This document shows positions 54,308 through 62,324 of a stretch of DNA of 64,000 nucleotides, piece by piece. Position numbers and translations under genes: made by a program. Below the pieces are notes generated by a model. That model did not search any database and was not told the DNA's origin. It worked only from the letters and a program-made list of their open reading frames with translations. Source of the DNA: Methylocystis heyeri (GTDB lineage Bacteria > Pseudomonadota > Alphaproteobacteria > Rhizobiales > Beijerinckiaceae); NCBI RefSeq assembly GCF_004802635.2, contig NZ_CP046052.1, forward strand, positions 1,798,001 through 1,862,000, in the 5' to 3' direction. Positions within the stretch are counted from its first letter, which is position 1, and each line of letters begins with the position of its first letter.

Positions 54308-55072
54308 ATGACCTCTGCGCCGCAGCAGGAACAGGTTACGGCGGCGGTTCTCGTGATTGGGGACGAGATACTCTCCGGCCGCACGCAGGACGCCAACAGC
54401 CACTATATCGCGAATTATCTCGCTCGGGTCGGGGTCGATCTTCGCGAGATAAGGGTTGTTCCCGACTTGGAGGAAGAAATCGTCGGGGCCGTAAATGCGC
54501 TGCGCGCCCGCTATGATTACGTCTTTACGACGGGAGGCATCGGGCCGACCCACGACGACATCACCGCCGACGCCATGGCGAAGGCTTTCGCCGTCGGCAT
54601 TGAGGAAAACCCCGCCGCCATCGCCATGCTGCTGGAGCGGATAAGGCCCGACCAGCTCAACGAAGCGCGCCGACGGATGGCGCGGATTCCTCTGGGCGCG
54701 GAGCTGATCGAAAACGCCATATCGAAAGCGCCCGGCTTCATGATCGGCAATGTGATCGTCATGGCCGGCGTGCCGGTCATCATGCAGGCCATGCTCGACG
54801 CGGTGGCGCTGAAGCTCAGGACCGGCGCGCGGGTGCTGGTGGAGACCGTCGACGCGGGTTCTATCCCCGAGGGGCGCTACGCCAGGGAGCTGGGGGCGCT
54901 GGCGGAGGCGTGGCCGCAGGTGAGCATCGGCTCCTATCCGCATTTCTCCAGCGACGGCGTCCGCAATCAGATCGTCCTGCGCTCACGCGATTCCGAACCA
55001 CTGGCCTTGGCCAAGGAAGCCGTGCTAGCCATGCTCACGGGAAAGACCAACGACCGGCCCCCGGGGTGCTGA
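54308..55072 (+). CDS. CinA-like MoCF-biosynthesis-fold protein (254 aa)
   Basis: The molybdopterin-binding (MoaB/MogA-like) fold of CinA: AAVLVIGDEILSGRTQDANS at the start, then VPDLEEEIVGAVNALRAR, VFTTGGIGPTHDDITADAMA, and PGFMIGNVIVMAGVPVIMQAML (quoted in part). It is the short single-domain form; the nicotinamide amidase domain of full CinA is missing. Its role is uncertain: proposed for pyridine nucleotide recycling or for binding pterin-like ligands. The TGA overlaps the ATG of the phosphoribosyltransferase by one base (TGATG), indicating co-translation. Confidence 0.88.
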   Translation: MTSAPQQEQVTAAVLVIGDEILSGRTQDANSHYIANYLARVGVDLREIRVVPDLEEEIVGAVNALRARYDYVFTTGGIGPTHDDITADAMAKAFAVGIEENPAAIAMLLERIRPDQLNEARRRMARIPLGAELIENAISKAPGFMIGNVIVMAGVPVIMQAMLDAVALKLRTGARVLVETVDAGSIPEGRYARELGALAEAWPQVSIGSYPHFSSDGVRNQIVLRSRDSEPLALAKEAVLAMLTGKTNDRPPGC

Positions 55073-55560
55073 TGGAAAACCGCAAGATTCTCGCGCTCTC
55101 CTGGGACGCCTTCCATGCCGACACCCGCGCGCTGGCCGGCCGCCTCGCGAACCGGGGCGGCTTTTCCGCCATTGCGGCGGTGACGCGCGGCGGCCTGTTC
55201 CCCGCCGGAGTGATCGCGCGCGAACTCGGCATCAGGGTGGTCGATACTGTCTGCGTCGCGAGCTACCATGAGGAAACCGAGCGCGGAGAACTCGCAGTGC
55301 TGAAGCCGCCGTCGCCCGAGCTTACCGCCCGCCCGAGCTCCGAAGTGCTCATCATCGACGATCTGGTCGATACGGGCGCAACCGCGAAGCTCCTGCGCGA
55401 AATGCTGCCGCAGGCCTATTTCGCCACCGTCTACGCCAAGCCGCAGGGACTTCCGCTGGTGGATGCTTTCGTGCGCGAAGTAGCGCAGGACACCTGGATA
55501 TATTTCCCCTGGGACACCGGCCTGAGCTTCCAGGCTCCCATCGCCAAGGCGAAGAGCTAG
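55072..55560 (+). CDS. gpt: xanthine-guanine phosphoribosyltransferase, Gpt-like (162 aa)
   Basis: Salvages xanthine/guanine with PRPP to XMP/GMP in the cytoplasm. The PRPP motif EVLIIDDLVDTGATAKLL (about residues 87-104) is complete. The N-terminus LSWDAFHADTRALAGRL and the AVTRGGLFPAGVIARELGI hood region match the E. coli Gpt family, and the C-terminal TWIYFPWD is also typical. Length (about 160) fits. It is translationally coupled to the CinA-like gene, suggesting that both serve nucleotide salvage. Confidence 0.93.
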   Translation: MENRKILALSWDAFHADTRALAGRLANRGGFSAIAAVTRGGLFPAGVIARELGIRVVDTVCVASYHEETERGELAVLKPPSPELTARPSSEVLIIDDLVDTGATAKLLREMLPQAYFATVYAKPQGLPLVDAFVREVAQDTWIYFPWDTGLSFQAPIAKAKS

Positions 55561-55571
55561 CCCGTCCAGGG

Positions 55572-55592
55572 CGGCTGCCGCCCCGGCAGCCG
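55572..55592 (+). terminator. gpt: stem-loop after gpt
   Basis: CGGCTGCC (55572-55579) pairs perfectly with GGCAGCCG (55585-55592) around a 5-base loop, about 10 bases after the gpt stop. There is only a weak T tract (ATTTG), so termination efficiency is doubtful. Confidence 0.5.
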
Positions 55593-55642
55593 CGATTTGC
55601 CGCCTGAGCACTCCACCCAGCCCGCCCTTTCGAGGTTGCTTA

Positions 55643-56572
55643 GTGACAAGCACTGAAATCCACGTCCGCATCAGTCTCAACCGCAACTTTGCGACGATGA
55701 GCCATGCGCTCGTGCGTTCATTGGCCAGGAACGCTCGTTTTCCCGGCGACTGGCGGGTGATCTTCACCGTCAGCCTCGACACCGCCGAGGATTTTTCGAG
55801 CCCGCTGTTGAGCTGGGCGAAGGACTATCCGGTGGAATTCCGATGGGTCGACCGGGATTTGTTCGAGTCCTACAGTTATGTCGGCACGCGTCTCCAATGC
55901 ATCCTGCATGAGCACACCGCCGACGTTGCGCTGATCATGGATGCGGATCTGTTGTCGGTTGGGCCGTTGACGGATCTGATCGAGACGGCGGCGGCGACCG
56001 AGGCGGTCATCGCCAGGCCCGCCTGGGGGCCTCCGCACGACGTCGATCTCGGCGCGATGCTGGAAAGCCGCGGGCTGCCGGCGACGGGACACAAGATTAT
56101 CTACAGCGGATATCCGGTGGCGACGCCGCTGAAATATTCCCCCGCCTATTTCAGTTTCGGGAATGTGGCTCTCTCTCGCGATATGGCGCGGCACATGTCC
56201 CGGACCTTCGCCGAAGACATCGCCTTCGTCGGAAGTCGCTACGACAGTTTCTTCAACGACCAGATAGCCTTGTGCCTCAACATAAACCGGAACGGCTACG
56301 CGCATCAGGAGATGGACGTAAAATTCAACATGGCCAACGGCGGAACCGAACCTTTTCCGGTGATGGCTTCTCCCGAAGCCGCCACCTTCTATGCGAACCG
56401 CGTCAACGCCATGCTGGACCGCCGGATAATCCACTATGCGATCAAATCCCATGAATTCGACAAGAACCGCGAGCTCGACGGCTGGGATAATCTGGTCGGC
56501 TTCTGCGCCAAAACAGATATCCGCGGCGTGATGAACGTCCTGTTGCAGACGGGTTTCCGGGAAATCCTCTGA
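55643..56572 (+). CDS. putative GT-A-fold glycosyltransferase (309 aa)
   Basis: A GTG start at 55643 with GAGG eight bases upstream. The order is TEIHVRISLNRNFATMSHALVRSLA (nucleotide-sugar side, quoted in part), VDRDLFESYSYVGTRLQCIL, and VALIMDADLLSVGPL with the D-x-D-like MDADLL motif. Then YSPAYFSFGNVALSRDMARHM and NDQIALCLNINRNGYAHQEM follow, typical of GT8-like or related inverting enzymes. Metal-dependent sugar transfer is inferred from the motif. It is not in an evident polysaccharide operon; the acceptor is unknown. Confidence 0.7.
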   Translation: MTSTEIHVRISLNRNFATMSHALVRSLARNARFPGDWRVIFTVSLDTAEDFSSPLLSWAKDYPVEFRWVDRDLFESYSYVGTRLQCILHEHTADVALIMDADLLSVGPLTDLIETAAATEAVIARPAWGPPHDVDLGAMLESRGLPATGHKIIYSGYPVATPLKYSPAYFSFGNVALSRDMARHMSRTFAEDIAFVGSRYDSFFNDQIALCLNINRNGYAHQEMDVKFNMANGGTEPFPVMASPEAATFYANRVNAMLDRRIIHYAIKSHEFDKNRELDGWDNLVGFCAKTDIRGVMNVLLQTGFREIL

Positions 56573-56594
56573 AACAACGGAACACAGGCGAGGC

Positions 56595-56611
56595 GGCTGT
56601 TCGGGACAGCC
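56595..56611. terminator. short hairpin between convergent genes
   Basis: GGCTGT (56595-56600) and ACAGCC (56606-56611) pair around a 5-base loop, in the 50-base gap between the glycosyltransferase and the cytochrome gene. It could serve either strand; no T-run. Confidence 0.35.
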
Positions 56612-56622
56612 TCCCCCGAACC

Positions 56623-56973
56623 TTACTTATGCGGGACCGGAACCCACCATTGGAGCCATTTCGGTTCGCGCGCCGTGCCGATGGACGCGAGATATTTCGC
56701 GATATTGGAGGCGTCCTGCAAGGTGGCGCCCGTGCCCGCGAAAGACCTCATGCCGCCTTCCCTGGCGTCGCCCCACATGGCGCTGCTGACGTCGCCGGCC
56801 TCCGTGTGCTGGATGTTCGGCCCCATGCCGCCCGCGCCATTGCCGCCATGGCATCCATAGCAGTTGAAACGCAGCCAGGCCCTGCGGCCTTCTCCAACGG
56901 CGTCGAGAGCATGGGCCGAACCCAGCGAAGACGCGATCATCCCAAATGCGACGTAGAAGCTGATTGTGCGCAT
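56623..56973 (-). CDS. c-type cytochrome of the XoxF methanol oxidation set, XoxG-like (116 aa)
   Basis: ATG 56973 (MRTISFYVAFGMIASSLG) after GGAGGATTG gives a signal peptide to about residue 23. One heme-c site, NCYGCHG (His/Cys ligands), is followed by a class-I small cytochrome core with IQHTEAGDVSSAMWGD and GGMRSFAGTGATLQDASNIAKYL (candidate Met ligand). It should accept electrons from XoxF in the periplasm. It is about 110 nt after the xoxJ gene on the same strand. The order xoxF-xoxJ-xoxG is the familiar one, though order is not identical in all methylotrophs. The name xoxG is likely but unproven. Confidence 0.8.
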   Translation of the reverse strand: MRTISFYVAFGMIASSLGSAHALDAVGEGRRAWLRFNCYGCHGGNGAGGMGPNIQHTEAGDVSSAMWGDAREGGMRSFAGTGATLQDASNIAKYLASIGTAREPKWLQWWVPVPHK

Positions 56974-57086
56974 TAAACAATCCTCCAGGCGCAAGAGCGC
57001 CGAGTTTGAACACAGCCGAATTTATTTCTCAGGCCATTGATTACGCAGGCTTCACCGAAAACCGCTTCGCGCTTTTCGTGAACGGG

Positions 57087-57971
57087 CTAATGATTGTCGC
57101 GCGGCGAAGCATCCGCCGCCCGCTCCGCTTTCGGCGGAGAACCGACCGTGGGAATTCCGTAGTCTTTCAGGATCGTCGCGATCTCGGCCTCGTGGCGGTC
57201 GAGCGCTTCCTGGAGCCGGTCTTTAAGAACGGCGTCGGATTTTCTGACCCCGATGGACATAGGGAACACGAAAGTCTGGTCGGGCGATTTGGGATCGTCG
57301 AGAACGGCCTCGACCCCAAGCTCGCTTCCATGCGCTTTTGCGAAATAGCCCCCGAAGGGCCCCCAGACGAAGGCGACGTCGATCCCTCCGTCCACTACGG
57401 CTTTGACGATTTCGCCCTGGGGCGAGCCCGTCTCTTCCTCCGACCACATCGGAAAGGGCGTGATATTCTTATTGGCGCCGCGCCGTGAAAGCGCTACGGC
57501 CGGCGGCGTGGTCGCGCCTTCATTGCCGACCAGTTGTAATCCGATACGCGCTTTTTGCAGCCAGGCGTCGTCGAAGGACGAGAAGCGTCTGTCGTCGCCG
57601 GATCTCATCACCACGACATAGCTCGATGAGAAATATGGGCGCGTCGTCGCAACCAGAGACAGACCGTTGGGAACGCTGATGACCGCATCGCACCGATTTA
57701 TCAGCAGGGTGCGGCCCAGAAATCCCTTGTGCTCGGCGAACCAGAAATAATCGAGCTCCATATGGAGGTCGTCGGCCAGAATCTGCGCGATCTTATTCTC
57801 GAAACCCTCCCGGGCCTTATTGGAATAAGGCAGATTTCCCGGATCGGCGCAGACCGTCAGCCTTGTTTTGGACTCTGGCGACCCATCTCCTCCATAAGCC
57901 GACGACGCAAGGAGCGCCGCAGAGCCGATGGCGGCGATGACGCCGGCCAAGGCGTTGTGAATTTGCAGCAT
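57087..57971 (-). CDS. xoxJ: XoxJ/MoxJ-family periplasmic substrate-binding protein (294 aa)
   Basis: Start ATG 57971 (MLQIHNALAGVIAAIGSAALL), with GAGG nine bases upstream, is preferred to ATG 57986. After the signal peptide the type-2 binding fold begins RLTVCADPGNLPYSNKAREGFENKIA, then WFAEHKGFLGRTL and CDAVISVPNGL, and ends with RLQEALDRHEAEIATILKDYGI. This pattern (CADPGNLPYSN, DVAFVWGPFGG) is characteristic of MoxJ/XoxJ, thought to help fold or load methanol dehydrogenase. It lies 73 nt after xoxF. Confidence 0.88.
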   Translation of the reverse strand: MLQIHNALAGVIAAIGSAALLASSAYGGDGSPESKTRLTVCADPGNLPYSNKAREGFENKIAQILADDLHMELDYFWFAEHKGFLGRTLLINRCDAVISVPNGLSLVATTRPYFSSSYVVVMRSGDDRRFSSFDDAWLQKARIGLQLVGNEGATTPPAVALSRRGANKNITPFPMWSEEETGSPQGEIVKAVVDGGIDVAFVWGPFGGYFAKAHGSELGVEAVLDDPKSPDQTFVFPMSIGVRKSDAVLKDRLQEALDRHEAEIATILKDYGIPTVGSPPKAERAADASPRDNH

Positions 57972-58012
57972 GGCGCGTTGCCTCATGTGAAAATTAAAAG
58001 ACCCCGTTATGA

Positions 58013-58035
58013 GCCGCCGCGTCGGGCGCGGCGGC
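58013..58035 (-). terminator. stem-loop between xoxF and xoxJ
   Basis: GCCGCCGCG (58013-58021) pairs perfectly with CGCGGCGGC (58027-58035). It is 10 bases after the xoxF stop and is followed on the minus strand, after a gap of about 10, by TTTTAATTTT. It may reduce rather than stop transcription, as xoxJ has no other visible promoter. Confidence 0.55.
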
Positions 58036-58044
58036 GTCGATGGC

Positions 58045-60021
58045 TCAGGGGAGCTTGAACACATGGACAAAGCCGGTGGTCGGAGCAGTCGCCGCCGCGC
58101 CGACCGTATGCGCCGAAACGACATGATGAGGAGCGGCCGAAGTCGCGTTCTCCCCTTCCGCGTCCCCCGCATAGGATTTCGCCATTTTCGTCTGCGGCGA
58201 AACCGTCGCGGAGGACTCGCCCGATGAAATCGCCGGACACGGGCCGCTGCCCGAAAATGCGCCGTTGAGACGTCCGAGCCCGGTGGTGATGGCGACTCTC
58301 TGCTTGCCGTCGCTTCCGGTGAAAGTGATCGGCGCCGACGTCACGCCGCATTCGAGAATGGCGGAGAACAGCTCGACGCCGGTATTGGCGTCGACGGCTT
58401 TGAACTTCTTATCGAGAGTGCCGTAGAAGACGACATTGCCCGCTGTGACCAGCGCGCCGCCAAAGACCGGCGTGTTTTCCTTGATGGTCCATTTGCGCTG
58501 GCCTTTGACCGGATCAAAGGCGACGAACTCGCCGAGATTGGGCTCGATGGCGCCCTGCGCGTCCTTGTGAGGCACGATGCCGACATCGGCGCCGGTGAAC
58601 GGCGTCCCGGCGATATAGTTCACCCTGAGCGGCTCGTAGTTCATGCACATATTGTGCGCGCCGAAGTAAAAGAGGCCGGTGACGGGCGAAAAAGCCGAAT
58701 ATTCCCAGTCCTTCGCGCCGAAAGCCGACGGACAGATGTAGTCGGTCCTCTGGCCTTCCTGGGTGAGCTTGGAGGAAACAACGTTCGGATAACCGGTGTT
58801 GAGATCGATGCCGGTCGCCCAGTTGGCGTCGCTGAAGGGATTCGCGCTGACCAGCTGCCCGGTCGCGGCGTCGAGAATATAGGCGAAGCCGTCCTTGTTG
58901 AAATGGACGACAACGCGGCGCAACGCGCCGCCGGCGCCGAGCGGGAGATCCACGACGGTGCTTTCGTTGACCGCGTCATAATCCCAATTGTCCCAGGGCA
59001 CGAGCTGATAGACCCATTTCGCCTTGCCGGTATCGGCGTCACGGGCGAAGATGGAGGCCGCCCATTTATTGTCGCCCGGCGTTCCCGGCGAGAGCTGCCG
59101 CATCGTCGGATTGAAGGTGCCGGGCTGCGAAGTTCCGTAGAAAACCGTGTTGGTGTCGGGATCATGGGTGATCCACGCCCAGGACGTTCCTCCGCCCTGC
59201 TTCCAGAGCGAACCGGGCCATGTCGTCGTCCCGAGATTTGCCCCCTTGTCCTTTTGGAACCAGGGTTTGGTGGACGAATCGATCAGCACGTCGGCGTCGG
59301 GCCCGGTGGCGTAGGCCTGCCACGCCAGCTTGCCGGTCGCGAGGTTCAGGGCCCGCACCGAACCGCGCACGCCCATTTCGGATCCCGAACTGCCGAAAAT
59401 GACCTTGTCGTTGGCGATAATCGGAGCCGTGTTCAGCGTTTCGCCAGTCCAGGGATCGGCGACCTTGACCTTCCAGACCTCCTTGCCGGTCGAGGCGTCG
59501 ACCGCAACGACATGGCCGTCCAGCAGGGTGTAGACGACGACGCCCTTGCCGTTGACGACGCCATAGGCGCCGCCGCGGTTGACGACGTCGCAGCAGGTCA
59601 GGCCTTTGGAGAATTGCGCCGCGTTACCGGCGTAGATCCAGTTCTGCGAGTGCGACGACAGGTCGACCGAAATCAGATTGTTCGGGAACGGCGTGACGAT
59701 ATAGAGCGTGTTTCCGACGACGAGAGGACTGCCCTGATGGCTGTTCTTGACGCCGGTAGGGTAGGAAAACTCCTCGGTCAGTCCGCCTGCATTCGCTGCG
59801 GTGATTTCCTTCAGGCCGCTATACCGGGTTCCCTGCTGCGTGCCGCCCGCGGTCCACCACTCGGCCCCGGTCTGGGGAGGCGCCGCCTGCGCCGCCGCGG
59901 AGCCAGCCCAAACGCCGCCGACGAAGACAGAAAGGGCGAGGACAGATATGTCGAGACAGCCTTTGGCGGCCCGGCGCAAGCCGGTTAAATTTTTCGTTTG
60001 CATGGCGTAGCGATTATTCAT
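58045..60021 (-). CDS. xoxF: lanthanide-type PQQ-dependent methanol dehydrogenase, XoxF-like (658 aa)
   Basis: The periplasmic alcohol-oxidising eight-bladed propeller enzyme. ATG 60021 (MNNRYAMQTKNLTG), behind GAGAGGGC, is chosen. A signal peptide to about residue 45 (VWAGSAAAQA) is followed by AEWWTAGGTQQGTRYS, TGVKNSHQGSPLVVGN and the vicinal disulfide TCCD (Cys143-Cys144). The catalytic aspartate is at 347 in NWDYDAVNES. Asp349, two residues on, is the extra acidic residue that binds lanthanides in XoxF enzymes (calcium MxaF has Ala there). The C-terminal WTIKENTPVFGGALV carries the PQQ-site tryptophan. A long, low-similarity tail follows (residues about 605-640, SGESSATVSPQTKM). The xoxF clade cannot be named from reading alone; ethanol or other alcohols are possible substrates. 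Confidence 0.9.
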   Translation of the reverse strand: MNNRYAMQTKNLTGLRRAAKGCLDISVLALSVFVGGVWAGSAAAQAAPPQTGAEWWTAGGTQQGTRYSGLKEITAANAGGLTEEFSYPTGVKNSHQGSPLVVGNTLYIVTPFPNNLISVDLSSHSQNWIYAGNAAQFSKGLTCCDVVNRGGAYGVVNGKGVVVYTLLDGHVVAVDASTGKEVWKVKVADPWTGETLNTAPIIANDKVIFGSSGSEMGVRGSVRALNLATGKLAWQAYATGPDADVLIDSSTKPWFQKDKGANLGTTTWPGSLWKQGGGTSWAWITHDPDTNTVFYGTSQPGTFNPTMRQLSPGTPGDNKWAASIFARDADTGKAKWVYQLVPWDNWDYDAVNESTVVDLPLGAGGALRRVVVHFNKDGFAYILDAATGQLVSANPFSDANWATGIDLNTGYPNVVSSKLTQEGQRTDYICPSAFGAKDWEYSAFSPVTGLFYFGAHNMCMNYEPLRVNYIAGTPFTGADVGIVPHKDAQGAIEPNLGEFVAFDPVKGQRKWTIKENTPVFGGALVTAGNVVFYGTLDKKFKAVDANTGVELFSAILECGVTSAPITFTGSDGKQRVAITTGLGRLNGAFSGSGPCPAISSGESSATVSPQTKMAKSYAGDAEGENATSAAPHHVVSAHTVGAAATAPTTGFVHVFKLP

Positions 60022-60119
60022 CCGTTCAAGCCCTCTCATGGGATCCAGAATAAACCCGGCGGTCGCCCTCATTACTGGGGCCGGTCAAAGCATAAATCTC
60101 ATAGTTAACCAGCAGTTGA

Positions 60120-60156
60120 AGAAACAATGTAGTAACACTCTAGAAACAATGTTTCT
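60120..60156 (-). promoter_or_regulatory. repeated operator-like site upstream of xoxF
   Basis: AGAAACAATGT occurs at 60120-60130 and 60142-60152, exactly 22 bases apart (two helical turns). The second extends to the palindrome AGAAACAATGTTTCT (60142-60156). The pair lies about 100-135 bases upstream of the xoxF start codon, a typical place for an activator site. No protein is assigned. Confidence 0.55.
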
Positions 60157-60302
60157 GGTCTATGAGCAGAATGCGGCATTAATGCGACGCTAGAGCTACT
60201 AACATCTGGTAAAAATTGACGTATTTTTGACAATTTCCGATTTCGACTTCGTGCTGTATCGCCAGGTCTATCAGGCGTTTCAGGCCCGAAGCGCTATGCA
60301 CG

Positions 60303-60338
60303 AAAAAAGGCGCGCCGCCCGGCCTCGGACAGCGCGCC
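60303..60338 (-). terminator. intrinsic terminator after the PepSY gene
   Basis: On the minus strand, GGCGCGC (60332-60338) pairs with GCGCGCC (60309-60315) around a 16-base loop and is followed by T6. It is 26 bases after the PepSY stop codon and would stop read-through into the xoxF promoter region. Confidence 0.85.
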
Positions 60339-60363
60339 AAATGCTGAGACTATATAGCGTGGC

Positions 60364-61782
60364 TTACCGGGCCGAAGGGAAGCCCAGCCAAGCGCTCGCT
60401 TTGGGCGAATAGCGCTTCAGCAGCGCCTCGATCGCCAGAACCGCGACGAGCGACAGGCCGAGCGTCGGCAGCAGCACGCCGAGGACGACCGCCACGGCGA
60501 TAACGAAAGGCGCGAGGCGCGGCGGAGAGGAAAGCGCCGGCGGCGCGCCCAGCACGCCCTGCGGCCGGCGACGCCACCACATCAGCGCGCCGGAAACGAC
60601 CAGCACGAGATAGCCGATCGCCGTGAGCAGGCCGAGCAGCTGGTTGAACCAGCCGAAGAGCTGGCCCTCATGCGCGGCGATGCCGACGCCGAGCACGCGA
60701 TCGAGCAGCGGACGTTCTGAGAACGAGCTCTCCTTGATCTGTTCGAAGCTCTTGGGGTCGAACTCCAGCGTCGTGCGCAGCGGCCGGTTCTGCGCGTCCG
60801 AACGCACCACCCAGTTGGGCCGTTTCGGCGAGGGCGGAGAAACATACACCGGGTCGGCGAGCTTCAGCGGCAGGACCTGGGCCGCGATTTCATCGAAGCC
60901 CGCGATCGACGGCCGCATTCCGCCGTGGCCGGCGTGACCCGCCGCGCGATGTTCCGCGTGCTCGTCCTCTGCGGCGGGCGGCGCGTTGCGGAACTCCGCC
61001 ATCCTGCCCGTCTGCTCCGAAGCCGGTCCCGTGGTCCAGTCCTGCCGCACCTCATGCTGCTGGCCGATGCTGCGCGCATATTTGAAACCCTCGCCCCAGA
61101 CCTTGGTCCATGGCAGCGCCGTGATGAGGAAGAACATGGCGAAGAAAGAAAGCCAAACGCCGGTTACGGCGTGAAGGTCGCGCAGAAAGACGCGCCCGCC
61201 AGCCGAAAGCCGCGGATAGAGGACCCCCGCAAGACCATTGTGCGAGCGCGGCCACCACAGATACAGCCCTGTGATCACCATTATGATCGCCCACGCCCCC
61301 GCGAGCTCAACCGCAATCGCCCCCGGCTCGCCGATCAGCAATTCGCCGTGAATGTCGTGCATCAGCGTGGTCAGACGGCTTTTTTCCGCCTCCGTCTTCA
61401 TGATCTCCAGCGTATCGGGCCGCACCAGCACGCGCAGTTCGCGCCCTTCCGCTGTCATCAGCCGCACCCGCGCGGCGTCGGTCGGATCGCTGCGCAGCTC
61501 CAGCGCTTTCAGCCGCGCGCCGGGATTGGCTTTGAGCGCGGCCTCGACCTGCTGGTCGAGCGTCTTCGCTTCGCCTGCAAGCTCGAGACGATCGTAGGGC
61601 CGGTCAAAGAACGCGTCGATCTGCGGCTTGAACAGATAGACCCCGCCGGAAAGGCACAGCACCACAATGAACGGCAGGCAGAACAGCCCGGCATAGAAAT
61701 GCCAGCGCCACACCACGCGGTAGGCGGCGCCGAAATTCGCGGCCGGATCAGCTCCGGCCAAGGGACGAACAATCGCATTCAT
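60364..61782 (-). CDS. PepSY-domain transmembrane protein, PiuB/iron-uptake type (472 aa)
   Basis: ATG 61782 (MNAIVRPLAGADPAANFG) with AGGAGAGAAG upstream is used. Four to five membrane helices with the family blocks are visible: WRWHFYAGLFCLPFIVVLCL (residues about 29-48), DIHGELLIGEPG, DLHAVTGVWLSFFAMFFLI, and WFNQLLGLLTAIGYLVLVVSG (in parts). A large periplasmic PepSY region lies between. The histidines in the helices (WHFYAG, DIHG, LHAV, AAHEG) are those that may bind heme b. A periplasmic insert contains His-rich AEDEHAEHRAAGHAGHGG. Members act in siderophore- or metal-uptake clusters, possibly as ferric reductases. It is 13 nt after the tonB-like gene, in one operon with the receptor. 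Confidence 0.88.
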   Translation of the reverse strand: MNAIVRPLAGADPAANFGAAYRVVWRWHFYAGLFCLPFIVVLCLSGGVYLFKPQIDAFFDRPYDRLELAGEAKTLDQQVEAALKANPGARLKALELRSDPTDAARVRLMTAEGRELRVLVRPDTLEIMKTEAEKSRLTTLMHDIHGELLIGEPGAIAVELAGAWAIIMVITGLYLWWPRSHNGLAGVLYPRLSAGGRVFLRDLHAVTGVWLSFFAMFFLITALPWTKVWGEGFKYARSIGQQHEVRQDWTTGPASEQTGRMAEFRNAPPAAEDEHAEHRAAGHAGHGGMRPSIAGFDEIAAQVLPLKLADPVYVSPPSPKRPNWVVRSDAQNRPLRTTLEFDPKSFEQIKESSFSERPLLDRVLGVGIAAHEGQLFGWFNQLLGLLTAIGYLVLVVSGALMWWRRRPQGVLGAPPALSSPPRLAPFVIAVAVVLGVLLPTLGLSLVAVLAIEALLKRYSPKASAWLGFPSAR

Positions 61783-61795
61783 CGCTTCTCTCCTG

Positions 61796-62251
61796 TTACC
61801 GGAACCGGAATTCCTGTTCGGCGGTGAAAGACCCGCCGGGCGGCGGAGGGGTTTGGATCGACGACAGGATCTTGCCGACCGCCGCGACCAGCGCGGGGTT
61901 CGAGGCGTGTTTGACGGTATGGGAAACAACCCTGCCCGATGCGCCGACGGTAAAGGCCACTGTCACCACGCCGGATTCCTGCGAGGCGATTTTCGGCGTG
62001 TGCCGCCTGATCTCGGCAGCCAGCGTCTTCGCATAGGCCTTGCGCGGCATTTCGTAGGCCTTGGCCCGTCCCCCCACATGCATCTTGGCCTTGCCGGCGT
62101 GAGCCGGCGCGGTCGGCGTCGCGCTGTCTGCGGGCGGCGCCGGCTTCGAGGTTTCGGCGGGCTCCGCGGCCGGCGGAACGCCCTGGCCGGTTTCGGCCCA
62201 GGCGGATGTGGCGAAGACCAGCGCCGCGAGACCCAACGCCAGATGTTTCAT
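61796..62251 (-). CDS. periplasmic TonB-like protein with a signal peptide (151 aa)
   Basis: ATG 62251 after GGAGAGGGATAAA. The N-terminus MKHLALGLAALVFATSAWA is a cleavable signal peptide, not the uncleaved anchor of a classical TonB. A short proline/alanine-rich linker (PPAAEPAETSKPAPPAD) is followed by a TonB C-terminal domain (YAKTLAAEIRRHTPKIASQE, VTVAFTVGASGRVVSHTVKHAS, VAAVGKILSSIQTPPPP). So it may be a soluble periplasmic TonB-CTD protein or use another anchor. It is between the receptor gene (73 nt upstream) and PepSY (13 nt downstream), in one apparent operon. ExbB/ExbD are not in the window. Confidence 0.85.
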   Translation of the reverse strand: MKHLALGLAALVFATSAWAETGQGVPPAAEPAETSKPAPPADSATPTAPAHAGKAKMHVGGRAKAYEMPRKAYAKTLAAEIRRHTPKIASQESGVVTVAFTVGASGRVVSHTVKHASNPALVAAVGKILSSIQTPPPPGGSFTAEQEFRFR

Positions 62252-62324
62252 TTTATCCCTCTCCAGAACCAATGGTTTGTTCCGCCCCCGGGCCCGCTGA
62301 ATGCGGGCCCGGGGAAGCCTGAAA

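Larger units (their letters stand above)
60022..60363. promoter_or_regulatory. intergenic region upstream of xoxF
   Basis: About 340 bases, AT-richer than the rest of the window. No gene is supported. It holds the direct/inverted repeat cluster at 60120-60156 and, at 60303-60338, the terminator of the PepSY gene. The remainder (60160-60300) has several AATT/ATTTTT tracts typical of promoters. Confidence 0.5.
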
